Notes: a model not told the origin generated them from the sequence alone. A stretch of 64,000 nucleotides of DNA from DATAAP01 sp041690495 (GCA_041690495.1 JAWLHE010000001.1:742270-806269); one strand, 5' to 3'. Counted from the stretch's first letter, positions 51,325-60,252 are shown. A program made the numbers and translations.

Positions 51325-52332
51325 ATGGCCATCAGCGTTTCCGACCTCCCGCAGGACGCCCAGATTCCGTCGCCCAAGCCGCGCCAGCCGGCCGATATGC
51401 CCGAATACGCCGTCGAGATCGAGAACCTGGTCAAGGTCTATCGCGGCGAGCGTGGCCAGACCAAGCGCGCCCTCGACGGCATCAGTCTCAAGGTCCGGCG
51501 CGGCGAGCTTTTCGGGCTGCTCGGGCCCAACGGGGCCGGCAAGTCGACCCTCATCAACATCATGGCCGGGCTGGTCAACAAGACGTCGGGCAGCGTCCGG
51601 ATCTGGGACATCGAGCTCGACGCCGATCCGCGCGGCATCCGGGCGGCGATCGGCGTCGTCCCGCAGGAGCTGAACCTCGACGCATTTTTCACGCCGCGCG
51701 AGTTGCTCGACGTGCAGGCCGGCCTGTACGGCGTGCCGCGCCGCGAGCGCCGCACCGACGAGATCCTGCGCGCCGTCGGGCTCGCCGACAAGTCGGACGC
51801 ATACGCTCGGACGCTGTCCGGCGGCATGCGCCGGCGCCTGCTGGTCGCCAAGGCGCTGGTGCATGCGCCGCCGGTGCTGGTGCTCGACGAGCCGACGGCC
51901 GGCGTCGATGTCGAGCTGCGCCAGCATCTGTGGAGCTACGTGCGCGAGCTCAACGCCCGCGGCACGACGGTGCTGCTGACGACGCACTACCTGCCCGAGG
52001 CCGAGGAGCTGTGCGACCGCATCGCCATCATCAATCACGGCCGGCTGGTCGCGCTCGACACCAAGGCGGCGTTGCTCGCCCGGCTCGACAGCAAGACCTT
52101 GCGAATCACGATCGATCGCGACCTCGAGACGATTCCCGATGCGCTGGCGGGGTTCGAGTTCAGCCGCGAGGAGCCGCGCCGGCTCATCTTCCGCTACGAG
52201 CCGAGCCGCATGCGCGTGGACGCTGTGCTTGCGGCGCTGCAAAAGGCGCAGATCGGCATCGTCGACCTGTCGACCGAGGAGGCCGATCTCGAGGACATAT
52301 TCCTGGAGCTGACGCGCAAGCCGGCCGGATGA
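51325..52332 (+). CDS. ABC-2-type exporter ATPase, orphan
   Basis: This 335-residue ATPase has Walker A LLGPNGAGKSTL, the Q-loop VVPQELNLDAFFT, signature TLSGGMRRRLLVAKAL, Walker B VLVLDEPTAGVD and the C-terminal DLSTEEADLEDIFLEL common in NodI/CcmA-like exporters. No permease gene is adjacent; the next gene, overlapping in ATGA, is a lipoprotein hydrolase. ATG 51325 is preferred; ATG 51304 or 51397 are possible. Its partner permease must be elsewhere. Confidence 0.88.
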   Translation: MAISVSDLPQDAQIPSPKPRQPADMPEYAVEIENLVKVYRGERGQTKRALDGISLKVRRGELFGLLGPNGAGKSTLINIMAGLVNKTSGSVRIWDIELDADPRGIRAAIGVVPQELNLDAFFTPRELLDVQAGLYGVPRRERRTDEILRAVGLADKSDAYARTLSGGMRRRLLVAKALVHAPPVLVLDEPTAGVDVELRQHLWSYVRELNARGTTVLLTTHYLPEAEELCDRIAIINHGRLVALDTKAALLARLDSKTLRITIDRDLETIPDALAGFEFSREEPRRLIFRYEPSRMRVDAVLAALQKAQIGIVDLSTEEADLEDIFLELTRKPAG

Positions 52333-53363
52333 TGCGCTGCGTCTTTCGCACTTCGTTTCTGCTGATCGTTCTGACGCTCGCGTCATGCGCGCCGCGGCTT
52401 GCGGAGATGGGACCGGCCAATGGGCCGCCGCGCCTGCTGGCCGACCGCATCGTGATGGCCGATGGCGTCGAGCTGCCGCTCAGATCCTGGCTGCCCGACC
52501 GGCAGCCGAAGGCGGTCATCCTCGGCCTTCATGGCTTCAATGATTATTCGAACGCCTTCGCAATGCCGGCCGAATCGTGGGCGGAGCTGGGCATCGCCAC
52601 CTATGCCTACGATCAGCGCGGCTTCGGCGCGACGAGCGTCCGCGGCCTGTGGCCCGGCACGAAAACGCTGGCGGCCGATGCGGACACGGCGGCGCGGCTG
52701 ATCGCGCAGCGTCATCCGGACGTGCCGCTGTTCGTCGCCGGTGAAAGCATGGGCGGAGCGGTCATTCTCGCGGCCGTCGCCGACGGCAAGCTCGCCGATG
52801 CCGAAGGCCTCATCCTTTCGGCGCCGGCCGTGCGCGGGCGCGAGACGATCAACGTGTTCGGACGGGTCGGCCTGTGGCTTGCGGCGCATACCGTGCCGTG
52901 GCTCGCGGGGCGTCCGCCGCCGAATCTCGGCTACATGCCATCCGACAACATCGAAATGCTGCTCGCTCTCGGCCGCGACCCGCTGATCATCAAAGAGACG
53001 CGCATCGACGCGTTCTATGGGCTGATCGACCTGATGGACGATGCGCTGGCAGCGGCGCCGGCATTCGACCGCGAGGCACTCATCCTGTTGGGCAGACACG
53101 ACAATCTCATTCCCTCGGAACCAACCGGTCTGATGCTGTCGCGCATGCCGCCGAAAGAGGGACGCGACCGCCGCGTTGCGGTCTACCGGAACGGCTATCA
53201 CATGCTGTTCCGCGACCTTCAGGGGCCGGTGGTGCATCGCGACGTGGCGCACTGGGTGCTGACGCGAGGCGTCGATCCGATGGCGGCGCTGCCTTCCGGC
53301 GCAGACATGCCCGAGGCGCCGGCCGTGGCCGATGTGCCGCGTGCGGGCGAGCGCGAACCTTGA
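52329..53363 (+). CDS. Lipoprotein alpha/beta hydrolase, monoacylglycerol-lipase-like
   Basis: This 344-residue protein begins with a lipoprotein signal (TSFLLIVLTLASC, lipobox LASC) and then an alpha/beta hydrolase of the lysophospholipase/monoglyceride lipase type: ILGLHGFNDYSNAF, YDQRGFGAT, nucleophile elbow VAGESMGGAV, LLGRHDNLIPSE (Asp) and YHMLFRD (His). It would be anchored in the envelope and act on lipids. Start overlaps the ATPase stop in ATGA. Coupling suggests a joint role in envelope lipid handling; that is inference. Confidence 0.85.
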   Translation: MMRCVFRTSFLLIVLTLASCAPRLAEMGPANGPPRLLADRIVMADGVELPLRSWLPDRQPKAVILGLHGFNDYSNAFAMPAESWAELGIATYAYDQRGFGATSVRGLWPGTKTLAADADTAARLIAQRHPDVPLFVAGESMGGAVILAAVADGKLADAEGLILSAPAVRGRETINVFGRVGLWLAAHTVPWLAGRPPPNLGYMPSDNIEMLLALGRDPLIIKETRIDAFYGLIDLMDDALAAAPAFDREALILLGRHDNLIPSEPTGLMLSRMPPKEGRDRRVAVYRNGYHMLFRDLQGPVVHRDVAHWVLTRGVDPMAALPSGADMPEAPAVADVPRAGEREP

Positions 53364-53465
53364 CGGGACGATCGCTTCGGACATTCGGTTGAGGCGCGGC
53401 AGCTCTCCCGGGCGTTGATCCCATAGAGGAGGGTCGCCGTCCTGCGCTGCCTTTGCCCGATTCCC

Positions 53466-55829
53466 GTGAAGCGGCTGGATGCTGCGCTTCTTGCGCTGAC
53501 GCTCGTCGTGACCTGGGCCGTCGCGCCGCTGCGCGCGCAGGAACTCGAGCCGGAGCAGGCGCGCGCGCAGCTCGCCGAGTGGACGCGCCTGGTGGACCGG
53601 TTCGGGCGCGAGGCCGGCAATCTGCGCCTCGAAGAAGCCGACATTCGCCGGCTGACCGAGCGGATCACCGCGGTCAGGGGCGATGCCGCCGCGCTCAAGG
53701 AGAAGATCGCCGGTCAGGTCTCAGAAGCGCGCGAGCTGCTCGACTCGATGGGGCCGCTGGCCGAAGGCGCGACCGAGTCGCCCGAGGCCGCGGCGCAACG
53801 CAAGCAGCTTCAGGAGCGGCTGGCCCGCGCCGAAGGCTGGCAAAGCCAGGCCGACGTGGTGATCGCGCGCGCCGACCAGCTGATCGACCGCATCTCGGCC
53901 AAGCGTATCGAGCTGTTCGCCCGGACGCTGCTGCGGCGCGGACCGTCGCCTCTTGTGCCGCAGGTCTGGATCGGTGCCGGCCGCGAACTCCACTCGCTCG
54001 CCGTCCTGACCGGCACTTCGTTCGCGGCCTGGGTGCCGCGCCTGTTCGATGGAAGCGACATCGGCCCGGCGATGCTCGTCGTCCTCGGGGTTTCCGCGCT
54101 CGGGTTCGCGGGGGGCCTCGTCTTGCGCGCTTACCTGATCCGACGGTTCGGCCGCAGGCGGCCGACCGGACCGGCCCGCGGTCGGCTCGGGCTGCTGGCT
54201 GCCGCGGGCGCCACATTCATGGGGGATGCAAGCCCGCTGGTCCTGACTCTGCTCGGCGCATGGACGGTGTGGCCGCCGCCCGGGTTCTTCCCCAATGCCG
54301 CGGTCATGTCGCTCGTCTACGGACTGATCGGCGGCGTCGTGGTCCTGCTGCTCTGCCGCTGGGCGATCGATGCCTCGATCGAGCCGGCGCGGCCGGCCTG
54401 GCGCCCGGTCCCGGTTGGCGATGCCGTCGCGGTCCTTCTGGCGCGACGGCTTCGCGCCGCCATCTGGGTGCTTGCGATTCACATCGCGGTCGATCGCGCG
54501 ACGGCGCCGCTCAGCGTCGTGGACAACTTCACCAGCGTCTGGAATTTCCTGATCGTGATCGCTATGGCGGTCACGCTGATCCGCGTGCTGCAGCGGCGTC
54601 TCTGGATGCAGGCGCTCGTACCGGCGCACCGGCATGCTGAGGATGCCGGAGGGGAGGCAGCGGTCGCCGGCGCGCGCTCGGCCGTCTGGCGCCTGCTGCG
54701 CTATGCGGCGGTGGCCGCGATGTGGAGCGCGCCGCTGATCGCCGCGGCCGGCTACGCCAATCTTGCCGAATACATTGCCGTCGGGGTGATCGAGACGGGG
54801 CTCGTGCTCTACGCCGCGGCAGGCGCGAAGCTGTTCGCGCGAGCCGCCGTCGGGACGGCGTTCGAGCCCGATCGACGGCTCGGCCGCGCCGTCGCCAGAG
54901 CGTTCAGCGAGAGCTCGCAGCGCCTGCGGCAGACGCGGTTCTGGCTCGGCCTGGCGCTCGATTTCCTGATCGTGATCGCGGCGGGCCTGGCGCTGCTCCT
55001 CGTATGGGGGGCAAGCCGCGAGGACATTCTGGGGCTCGGCTCGCGCATGGTCGAAGGCGTGCGCATCGGCCCCGTCACGGTGTCGATCAACGACGTGCTG
55101 ATGGCGATGCTGGTGTTCGCGGCGGTGCTCGGCGTCACGCGCTACGTGCAGCGCATCCTCGACCGGCGCATCTTCCCAGGCACCCAGCTCGATGCCGGAC
55201 TGCGCCACAGCCTGCACACCAGCGTGGGCTATATCGGCCTGGTGATAGCGGGCGGACTCGCGATCGGTATGCTCGGCTTCAACCTGTCGAGCATTGCCAT
55301 CGTCGCCGGCGCGTTCTCGGTCGGCATCGGTTTCGGCCTGCAGAACATCGTCAACAATTTCGTCTCTGGCCTGATTCTCCTGATCGAGCGGCCGATCAAG
55401 GCCGGCGACTGGGTCGTGGTCGGCGGCAACTCCGGCATCGTCAAGCACATCAACGTGCGCTCGACCGAGCTCGAGACGTTTAACCGCTCGACAGTGCTCA
55501 TTCCGAACTCGCAGCTCGTGTCCACCGCTGTCACCAACTGGACTCACAAGGACATGTCGGGCCGCATCGACATTCCCGTGACGGTTGCCCACGTTACCGA
55601 TGCCGCGGCAGTGCGCGCCGTGCTGCTCGAGTGCGCCGCGGCCCACCGGCTCGTCATGAAAAGGCCGCCGCCGAAGGTCATCCTGAACGACTTCAACGGC
55701 GGGACGTTCCAGTTCGAGCTGCAGGTCACGGTGGCGCAGGCGCAGCAGATGACCGACGTGGCGAGCGACCTGCGCTTCGCCATCGACCGGGCTTTTCGCG
55801 CCCAGGGGATCGGCCAACCGCCGAGCTAA
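53466..55829 (+). CDS. DUF3772 MscS-family mechanosensitive channel
   Basis: This 787-residue membrane protein has a signal peptide (KRLDAALLALTLVVTWAVAP), a periplasmic DUF3772-like helical domain (about 25-200), about ten membrane helices and a C-terminal MscS core (FSVGIGFGLQNIVNNFVSGLILLIERPIKAGDW, then SSIVHIN-like IVKHINVRSTELETF). It likely releases solutes on osmotic downshock. It starts at GTG 53466 because the signal peptide begins there; the ribosome site is weak. Confidence 0.88.
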   Translation: MKRLDAALLALTLVVTWAVAPLRAQELEPEQARAQLAEWTRLVDRFGREAGNLRLEEADIRRLTERITAVRGDAAALKEKIAGQVSEARELLDSMGPLAEGATESPEAAAQRKQLQERLARAEGWQSQADVVIARADQLIDRISAKRIELFARTLLRRGPSPLVPQVWIGAGRELHSLAVLTGTSFAAWVPRLFDGSDIGPAMLVVLGVSALGFAGGLVLRAYLIRRFGRRRPTGPARGRLGLLAAAGATFMGDASPLVLTLLGAWTVWPPPGFFPNAAVMSLVYGLIGGVVVLLLCRWAIDASIEPARPAWRPVPVGDAVAVLLARRLRAAIWVLAIHIAVDRATAPLSVVDNFTSVWNFLIVIAMAVTLIRVLQRRLWMQALVPAHRHAEDAGGEAAVAGARSAVWRLLRYAAVAAMWSAPLIAAAGYANLAEYIAVGVIETGLVLYAAAGAKLFARAAVGTAFEPDRRLGRAVARAFSESSQRLRQTRFWLGLALDFLIVIAAGLALLLVWGASREDILGLGSRMVEGVRIGPVTVSINDVLMAMLVFAAVLGVTRYVQRILDRRIFPGTQLDAGLRHSLHTSVGYIGLVIAGGLAIGMLGFNLSSIAIVAGAFSVGIGFGLQNIVNNFVSGLILLIERPIKAGDWVVVGGNSGIVKHINVRSTELETFNRSTVLIPNSQLVSTAVTNWTHKDMSGRIDIPVTVAHVTDAAAVRAVLLECAAAHRLVMKRPPPKVILNDFNGGTFQFELQVTVAQAQQMTDVASDLRFAIDRAFRAQGIGQPPS

Positions 55830-55923
55830 TCGCCCCGGAGCCCGCGATTGCGGGGCGAATTCCCTGGTTTCGCACAACATTTGCGCCTGGGGCGTCGGTC
55901 GGCTAATCTCCGCCCCCGCGTGC

Positions 55924-56000
55924 GCGCCCGTAGCTCAGTTGGATAGAGCGCTAGCCTCCGGAGCTAGAGGTCGTGAGTTCGAGTCTCGCCGGGCGCGCCA
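55924..56000 (+). tRNA. tRNA-Arg (anticodon CCG)
   Basis: A complete cloverleaf: acceptor GCGCCCG/CGGGCGC, D arm GCTCAGTTGGATAGAGC, anticodon arm CTAGC-CTCCGGA-GCTAG with anticodon CCG reading CGG, T arm GTGAG-TTCGAGT-CTCGC, and an encoded CCA at 55998-56000. Length 77. It lies at the junction between core genes on the left and more accessory genes on the right. Confidence 0.97.
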
Positions 56001-56064
56001 GTCTTTCCAGAACCTCCGCAGGACCTCCGTTTGCGTCCCGTCAGTCCGTGCCGGCGCCAGACGG

Positions 56065-56862
56065 TCAGCGCACGCGAGCGGCTTCGCAATCATGGCCGTC
56101 CGCGTGCGTGATGAGGGCGAACAACTCGCGCGAGAGATCCGCGAGCGCGGCGAATCGCGCGGGATCGTGCACCGTCAGCGAGCCGTGACGCAGCCGCACG
56201 GTTCCTTCGTCGCGAAGGCCGCGCAACGTGCGATTGACATGAACCGAGGTCAGCCCGAGCGCGTCGGCGATGACGTTCTGCGTCAGCGGCATCGGCGCGG
56301 TCTCGTTCGGCGTCTCGGGCAGCCGGCGATGGGTCCGGCAGAACAGCTCGAGCAGAAGGCTGGCGATCCGTCCGCGCGCGCTGCGGCGTCCGATACTGGT
56401 CATGTGCTCGTAGGCCAGCAGCCGGTCGGTCTCAGAAAGAACCGCGAGCTGGCGGGCGATATCCGGCGCGCGCTGTGCCGCGGCATCGAGCCGGTCGCGC
56501 GGCATCGCGGAAATCGCGGCGTCGGTCAGCGCTTGGACGCTTTCGGTCGCGGCGCGGCCGATCCCGCCGCGACGATTGAGCACTTCCCCGGGCAGCGCGA
56601 AGTTCAGGACCTGGCGTCGGCCGTCGGGTAGGATCCGGTAGAGGAACGCCCAGCCGCGACGCAGGATGAAGACGTCGGGGGAGCAATGTCCTCGCTTGAG
56701 GATATCGGTTCCTGCCGCGATCTCGCTGGCGTCCGCCGGGAATATTTCCGCCAGTCGGGCGCCGCCGCGGTCGCCGCTCGTGATCGCGACCGGCGCATCG
56801 ACGGACCTGACGATTGGACCGGGCAAGGCCGACATGCGTTTCCCCGTCGCGTCCAGCGGCAT
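56065..56862 (-). CDS. Crp/Fnr-family transcription regulator
   Basis: This 265-residue regulator has an N-terminal cyclic-nucleotide-binding-like domain (FILRRGWAFLYRILPDGRRQVLNFALPGEV) and a C-terminal winged helix (PLTQNVIADALGLTSVHVNRTLRGLRDEG). It lacks the Cys cluster of Fnr, so an Fe-S sensor is unlikely. The ligand is unknown. ATAAGG precedes the ATG on the minus strand. It lies next to tRNA-Arg and downstream of a small hypothetical gene. Confidence 0.88.
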   Translation of the reverse strand: MPLDATGKRMSALPGPIVRSVDAPVAITSGDRGGARLAEIFPADASEIAAGTDILKRGHCSPDVFILRRGWAFLYRILPDGRRQVLNFALPGEVLNRRGGIGRAATESVQALTDAAISAMPRDRLDAAAQRAPDIARQLAVLSETDRLLAYEHMTSIGRRSARGRIASLLLELFCRTHRRLPETPNETAPMPLTQNVIADALGLTSVHVNRTLRGLRDEGTVRLRHGSLTVHDPARFAALADLSRELFALITHADGHDCEAARVR

Positions 56863-56959
56863 TCAGCAACCTTATCAGCCATCGGGCGGGCGGCCGTGTG
56901 ATCTGTCTCATACGTCGCGGCGTCGTGCGACCGCGCGTGCGCATGATCCATGCCGCCGC

Positions 56960-57211
56960 TCACTGCCGCCAAACCAGGCTTCCGTCCGGACCCTTGTGCA
57001 GCTTGCGGGCGATGGCGAGCTCGATTTCGCTGCGTGCGTCGCTCTCGTCGTCCTCGGGACGAAGCTTGCGCCAGGCTTCGATCGCCTGCTCCATGGCGAC
57101 GGCTTCGCCCGTCCCCTGACTCGTCGCGAACAGGTAGACATAGACCGCCTGGCCCGCGGCCGCCCTTGCTCCAACCCGCCGTCGCCGCCGGCGGCCGGAA
57201 TCCGATTGCAT
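56960..57211 (-). CDS. Small hypothetical protein with Arg-rich N terminus
   Basis: This 83-residue protein is not recognised. It starts with an Arg run (SGRRRRRRVGARAAA), then YVYLFATSQGTGEAVAMEQAIEAWRKLRPEDDESDARSEIE-type acidic helix and ends KLHKGPDGSLVWRQ. A strong ribosome site (GAGAGGGG on the minus strand) stands before ATG 57211, which favours a real gene. The basic head and acidic body could bind nucleic acid or a partner. Same strand as the Crp/Fnr gene, 97 bases upstream of it. Confidence 0.55.
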   Translation of the reverse strand: MQSDSGRRRRRRVGARAAAGQAVYVYLFATSQGTGEAVAMEQAIEAWRKLRPEDDESDARSEIELAIARKLHKGPDGSLVWRQ

Positions 57212-57618
57212 GCGTTACCCCTCTCCACGCCGGTCCGCCTGCCGGCCGTAGGGGCACCTTCTCGGGCGCATGCCCGGCGGCGCAGGCGGATTTGCCGATC
57301 TTCAATAGCGCCGCTTCGACCGGGCATCTGTGGCGTGGTTCACACCGCGGCAGAGAAATGACATGTGCGGAGCCCGCACCGGGTTGCAAGGCAGCCGGGA
57401 AACGGAAAACAATCGTAAATTGTATTATTCATTTGTGCGATCCGCGCATCGGCGTTCAGATTGTCCCTAATTTATCTGATTTGATCTGCATTCCGGCGCG
57501 ACGAAATTCTGTGTGACAATTGAGGGATTCCGTCTCCTGTTCACAAAGAATTGCAACCTCCGGTCAACAGGGGCGCGGCATGATCCCGGCATGAATGACT
57601 CTTCAAAGGAGACAATCC
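57212..57618. other. AT-rich intergenic region between divergent genes
   Basis: These 407 bases separate two divergent hypothetical genes. The centre (57400-57480) is clearly AT-richer than its surroundings and contains the short inverted repeat ACAAT-CGTAA-ATTGT (57409-57423). A strong AAGGAG site before 57619 belongs to the GNAT-like gene. No gene is supported inside it. Confidence 0.5.
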
Positions 57619-58428
57619 ATGCTGGCCAAACAACGGCGGAGAAGCCGCCCACGGCTTCCCGATCAGGTCACCTTGGTCCACGGACCGCATGCAGTTCTTG
57701 GACGGTTCCTGCTGCTCGCCGATCGCGCCGCGCGCGACCGCGGCGTCTATCTTTCGCTCGAGGACGATTTCGACGCATTGCTTGCGCTCAACGAGGCCAA
57801 TCGCGCGCACTGGCATCCGCTCGCGCCGAGCTTCCATCCCCGCTGCAGCGCCATCGATGGCGACAACGGGTTCTGGATCCTCGGGCGTAACGAGGACGGC
57901 GAGGCGGTCCTTACCCAGGTCGTCCGCTACTATCCGCTGAATGACACCAGCCTCGCCGATGAGCTGCGGACCCTCCGGTTCTTCTATGCGGATCCCGCGC
58001 GGCATGCGCAACGCGGCGAGCGTTGCGAGGTGAGCGCGCCGACCGCCGCACGGATCCGCGGTCGCGTGGTCAATTCGGGCGGCACCTGGTTCCGGCCGGA
58101 CTATCGCGGCCGCGGACTGGCGTCGATCGTGCCGCGGATGGCGCGGGCAATCGCGCTGTCGCGCTGGGATACGGACTTCGCGTTCAGCCTGGTGCTGCGC
58201 CGTCTGGCCGAGAAAGGAGCATCGCGCCGCTACGGCTTCCGGCAGGTCGAGTACGCGGTCGACTGGCGCGGCTCAACCGCCGGCGAGCATCTCGATTTCG
58301 CGCTGATGTGGATCGCGCAGGACGACTTCGTTTTTGATCTCGAAACGACGATGGTGCTGCATAACGCAAACCTGCCGGGGGACCGCCAGGTCAGCCGTTC
58401 GAGAATTGCGCACGCTCGGGCCGGCTGA
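57619..58428 (+). CDS. GNAT-like acyltransferase, function unknown
   Basis: This 269-residue protein is not recognised as a named enzyme. Residues 159-180 (RPDYRGRGLASIVPRMARAI) resemble GNAT motif A, in which R-x-x-G-x-G/A binds acyl-CoA pyrophosphate; the surrounding WILGRNEDGEAVLTQVVRYY and FSLVLRRLAEKGASRRYGFRQVEY are consistent with a GNAT core. It begins with a basic leader. AAGGAG precedes ATG 57619. Its last 38 bases overlap the 3' end of the convergent PAS-like gene. Confidence 0.65.
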   Translation: MLAKQRRRSRPRLPDQVTLVHGPHAVLGRFLLLADRAARDRGVYLSLEDDFDALLALNEANRAHWHPLAPSFHPRCSAIDGDNGFWILGRNEDGEAVLTQVVRYYPLNDTSLADELRTLRFFYADPARHAQRGERCEVSAPTAARIRGRVVNSGGTWFRPDYRGRGLASIVPRMARAIALSRWDTDFAFSLVLRRLAEKGASRRYGFRQVEYAVDWRGSTAGEHLDFALMWIAQDDFVFDLETTMVLHNANLPGDRQVSRSRIAHARAG

Positions 58429-59260
58429 TCGAGATCACAAGCCGGCTGCCTGCCGCGCCGCGCCACGGAAGCATCAGACGTTCGTAGCGCCAGCGGCGCG
58501 CCGGGCGCCCGGCCGCGCCGATACGCGCATCGATCAGCTCATAGTGCGGCACCTGAAGTTCATCGACCGACCGGCAGGCCTGGGCGATCCGCTCGCCATA
58601 GGAACTGTCGGGCTGATCTTCGACGCGCCGTCCCGGCGCCGCCGCCGGCCATGACGCGCCATAAAGCCGAAGGCGATTGCCGCTGTGGCGGAATCTGAAC
58701 GCGCCGGTGTCGCTGCAATGCTCGACGATCATGGCGCGGTCATAGAGCCCGCATGTATCGAGAAATGCCGATGGGTTCTCCGGACAGGCACCGTCGAGCC
58801 ATCGCCGAAGGACGGGCGCGAACCGGTCGCTGCCATCGTCCAGGATAGCGGCGAGACTGCGCCGCACCGCCGTGTATGGCGGCACCTGCTGCTCTTCCGC
58901 GGTGGCGCCGAGGATCGCATCGAGGCGCTGCCGCGCCTCGGCGTACGGGAGCAGCGTGTCATGCCATGCGTCGCCGAACACCGAAAGCACGACGCGGTCC
59001 GGCGTGCGCCGCGCGAGATACGCCGACAGAGCCGCAGCAGTTCTTCCGCCGACAAACAGCGGCCGGAGCCTGATCCGGACGAAGCGGGCACGTTCCGCGA
59101 CCATCACGTGGCCGAGATTGCGCACGGCGTAATCGACGAAATCGAAATCAGGATTGCGATAACCGAAGGCCGCGCCGCGACTCGGCCCGGGCCAGCGGCG
59201 CACGCGGCCGGCGTCGTCAATCAACAGGCAGGGGCGCGGGGCGGGCGAACTGATTGGCAT
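58391..59260 (-). CDS. Hypothetical protein with C-terminal PAS-like domain
   Basis: This 289-residue protein has an N-terminal part without clear homology (residues 1 to about 160, with YRNPDFDFVDYAVRNLGHVMV) and a C-terminal half that reads like a PAS sensor: DRAMIVEHCSDTGAFRFRHSGNRLRLYGASW, then YGERIAQACRSVDEL and RRWRYERLMLPWRG. No kinase or HTH output domain is attached. Its gene ends inside the GNAT-like gene (38-base convergent overlap), so the two transcripts would be antisense to each other at their ends. Confidence 0.6.
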   Translation of the reverse strand: MPISSPAPRPCLLIDDAGRVRRWPGPSRGAAFGYRNPDFDFVDYAVRNLGHVMVAERARFVRIRLRPLFVGGRTAAALSAYLARRTPDRVVLSVFGDAWHDTLLPYAEARQRLDAILGATAEEQQVPPYTAVRRSLAAILDDGSDRFAPVLRRWLDGACPENPSAFLDTCGLYDRAMIVEHCSDTGAFRFRHSGNRLRLYGASWPAAAPGRRVEDQPDSSYGERIAQACRSVDELQVPHYELIDARIGAAGRPARRWRYERLMLPWRGAAGSRLVISISRPERAQFSNG

Positions 59261-59629
59261 AGGAGGACCAAGGATCGGGACGCGGCCGACACGTCTCGCG
59301 TATCGGTCGCGTACCTTAAGCCTACCGCGTGAGCTTGCGCGTGGGTAGCCCCGCGCGACGTGGATGAGAAATGTGAGAAATGTAAAAGTCCGTCCGCTCC
59401 GTCGGCGCGGGCAGCGCCGGAAGGCGCGCCCGCATCCTGTCGGCCGGCATTACAATCGCCGGTTGGTTAATGCGTAAGTCGCGGATTACATAAGGGTTTC
59501 TGCCCGGCACAGAAAATGCACATGTTCTGGCGGGGTGCGGCGGGACTCGCGCCGAGCCGTCTTCGGACACCGAGGCAGGCGCGAGTCGCGTTGCAAATCG
59601 CAGGCGGCCGGAAACCGGGGTTGCATCGA
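59261..59629. other. Intergenic region with a GNRA-capped hairpin
   Basis: These 369 bases contain a 9-base direct repeat GAGAAATGT-GAGAAATGT near 59370-59387, a strong hairpin at 59407-59433 and an AT-richer stretch around 59455-59500 that could hold a promoter for the HTH module. No gene is supported. Confidence 0.5.
59407..59433. ncRNA. Possible structured RNA hairpin
   Basis: GCGGGC-A-GCGCC (59407-59418) pairs with GGCGC-GCCCGC (59423-59433), leaving an A bulge and the loop GGAA, a GNRA tetraloop. There is no T-run. It could be part of an untranslated leader or a small RNA, or a protein-binding palindrome. Confidence 0.35.
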
Positions 59630-59845
59630 ATGGATCTGTTGACGGATGTGATCGACGCCTACGACACCGCACGCGCTCAGGGGCAGTCCCGGGCCGATGC
59701 GCTCTTCGGCGCCGTGAACGCCTACATCGCGCGTCGTCCGGAACTGTCTCTCAGCGAGGCGGGCAACGAGGTTGTGCGCATTCTCCGCCGGTCCGCGGAG
59801 ATGGCCGCAGTGGCAGGCAACGGTTACGGGGGAGTGGATCGATGA
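59630..59845 (+). CDS. Small hypothetical protein, partner of the HTH gene
   Basis: This 71-residue helical protein is not recognised. It starts MDLLTDVIDAYDTARAQGQS and continues with ADALFGAVNAYIARRPELSLSEAGNEVVRIL. No signal peptide or Cys. Its stop overlaps the next gene's ATG in ATGA, so the two are made together. The longer open frame to 59516 has no ribosome site; ATG 59630 is preferred but its own site is weak. Confidence 0.6.
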   Translation: MDLLTDVIDAYDTARAQGQSRADALFGAVNAYIARRPELSLSEAGNEVVRILRRSAEMAAVAGNGYGGVDR

Positions 59846-60252
59846 AGACGCGCGCCAGAGGGCTTTCGAAATCGGAATTGCCGGTGGTCCGGCACAAGAT
59901 GGGCCTGACCATCAAGCGTATGGCGCGCGCCGTCGGGCTCAAGCTGCCATCGTACTATTATTACGAGACGCGCTATGTCGGCGATGAGCTGCCGGACTGG
60001 CTGTCGCACAAGGTTATGGCGCTGGCGCGCAAGCGAAACGTCGATCTGTCGCCCGACACGCTGCGGGCTGCGGTCAACGGCAACGGCCGGGTGAGCGCGC
60101 GCGACGAGGCGCGGCTGCTGCGCGACATCCTACGGACCCTGCACGATATCCGCGTGATCATGCGCGATCGCGGGCCTTCGGCGGTATTCGTCGTCAAGGA
60201 CGAGCGTCCGGTGCGCCGGTCGGCCAGCGCGCCGATGCGCATTCGCCACTAG
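59842..60252 (+). CDS. XRE-like helix-turn-helix protein
   Basis: This 136-residue protein has a HTH-like region (MGLTIKRMARAVGLKLPSYYYYETRYVGDELPDW) near residues 20-55 followed by LSHKVMALARKRNV, a coil (SARDEARLLRDILRTLHDIRVIM) and a basic tail. A four-Tyr run sits where the recognition helix ends. Translationally coupled to the 71-residue gene. It could regulate its own module or the pentapeptide gene downstream. Not a known named regulator. Confidence 0.6.
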   Translation: MKTRARGLSKSELPVVRHKMGLTIKRMARAVGLKLPSYYYYETRYVGDELPDWLSHKVMALARKRNVDLSPDTLRAAVNGNGRVSARDEARLLRDILRTLHDIRVIMRDRGPSAVFVVKDERPVRRSASAPMRIRH

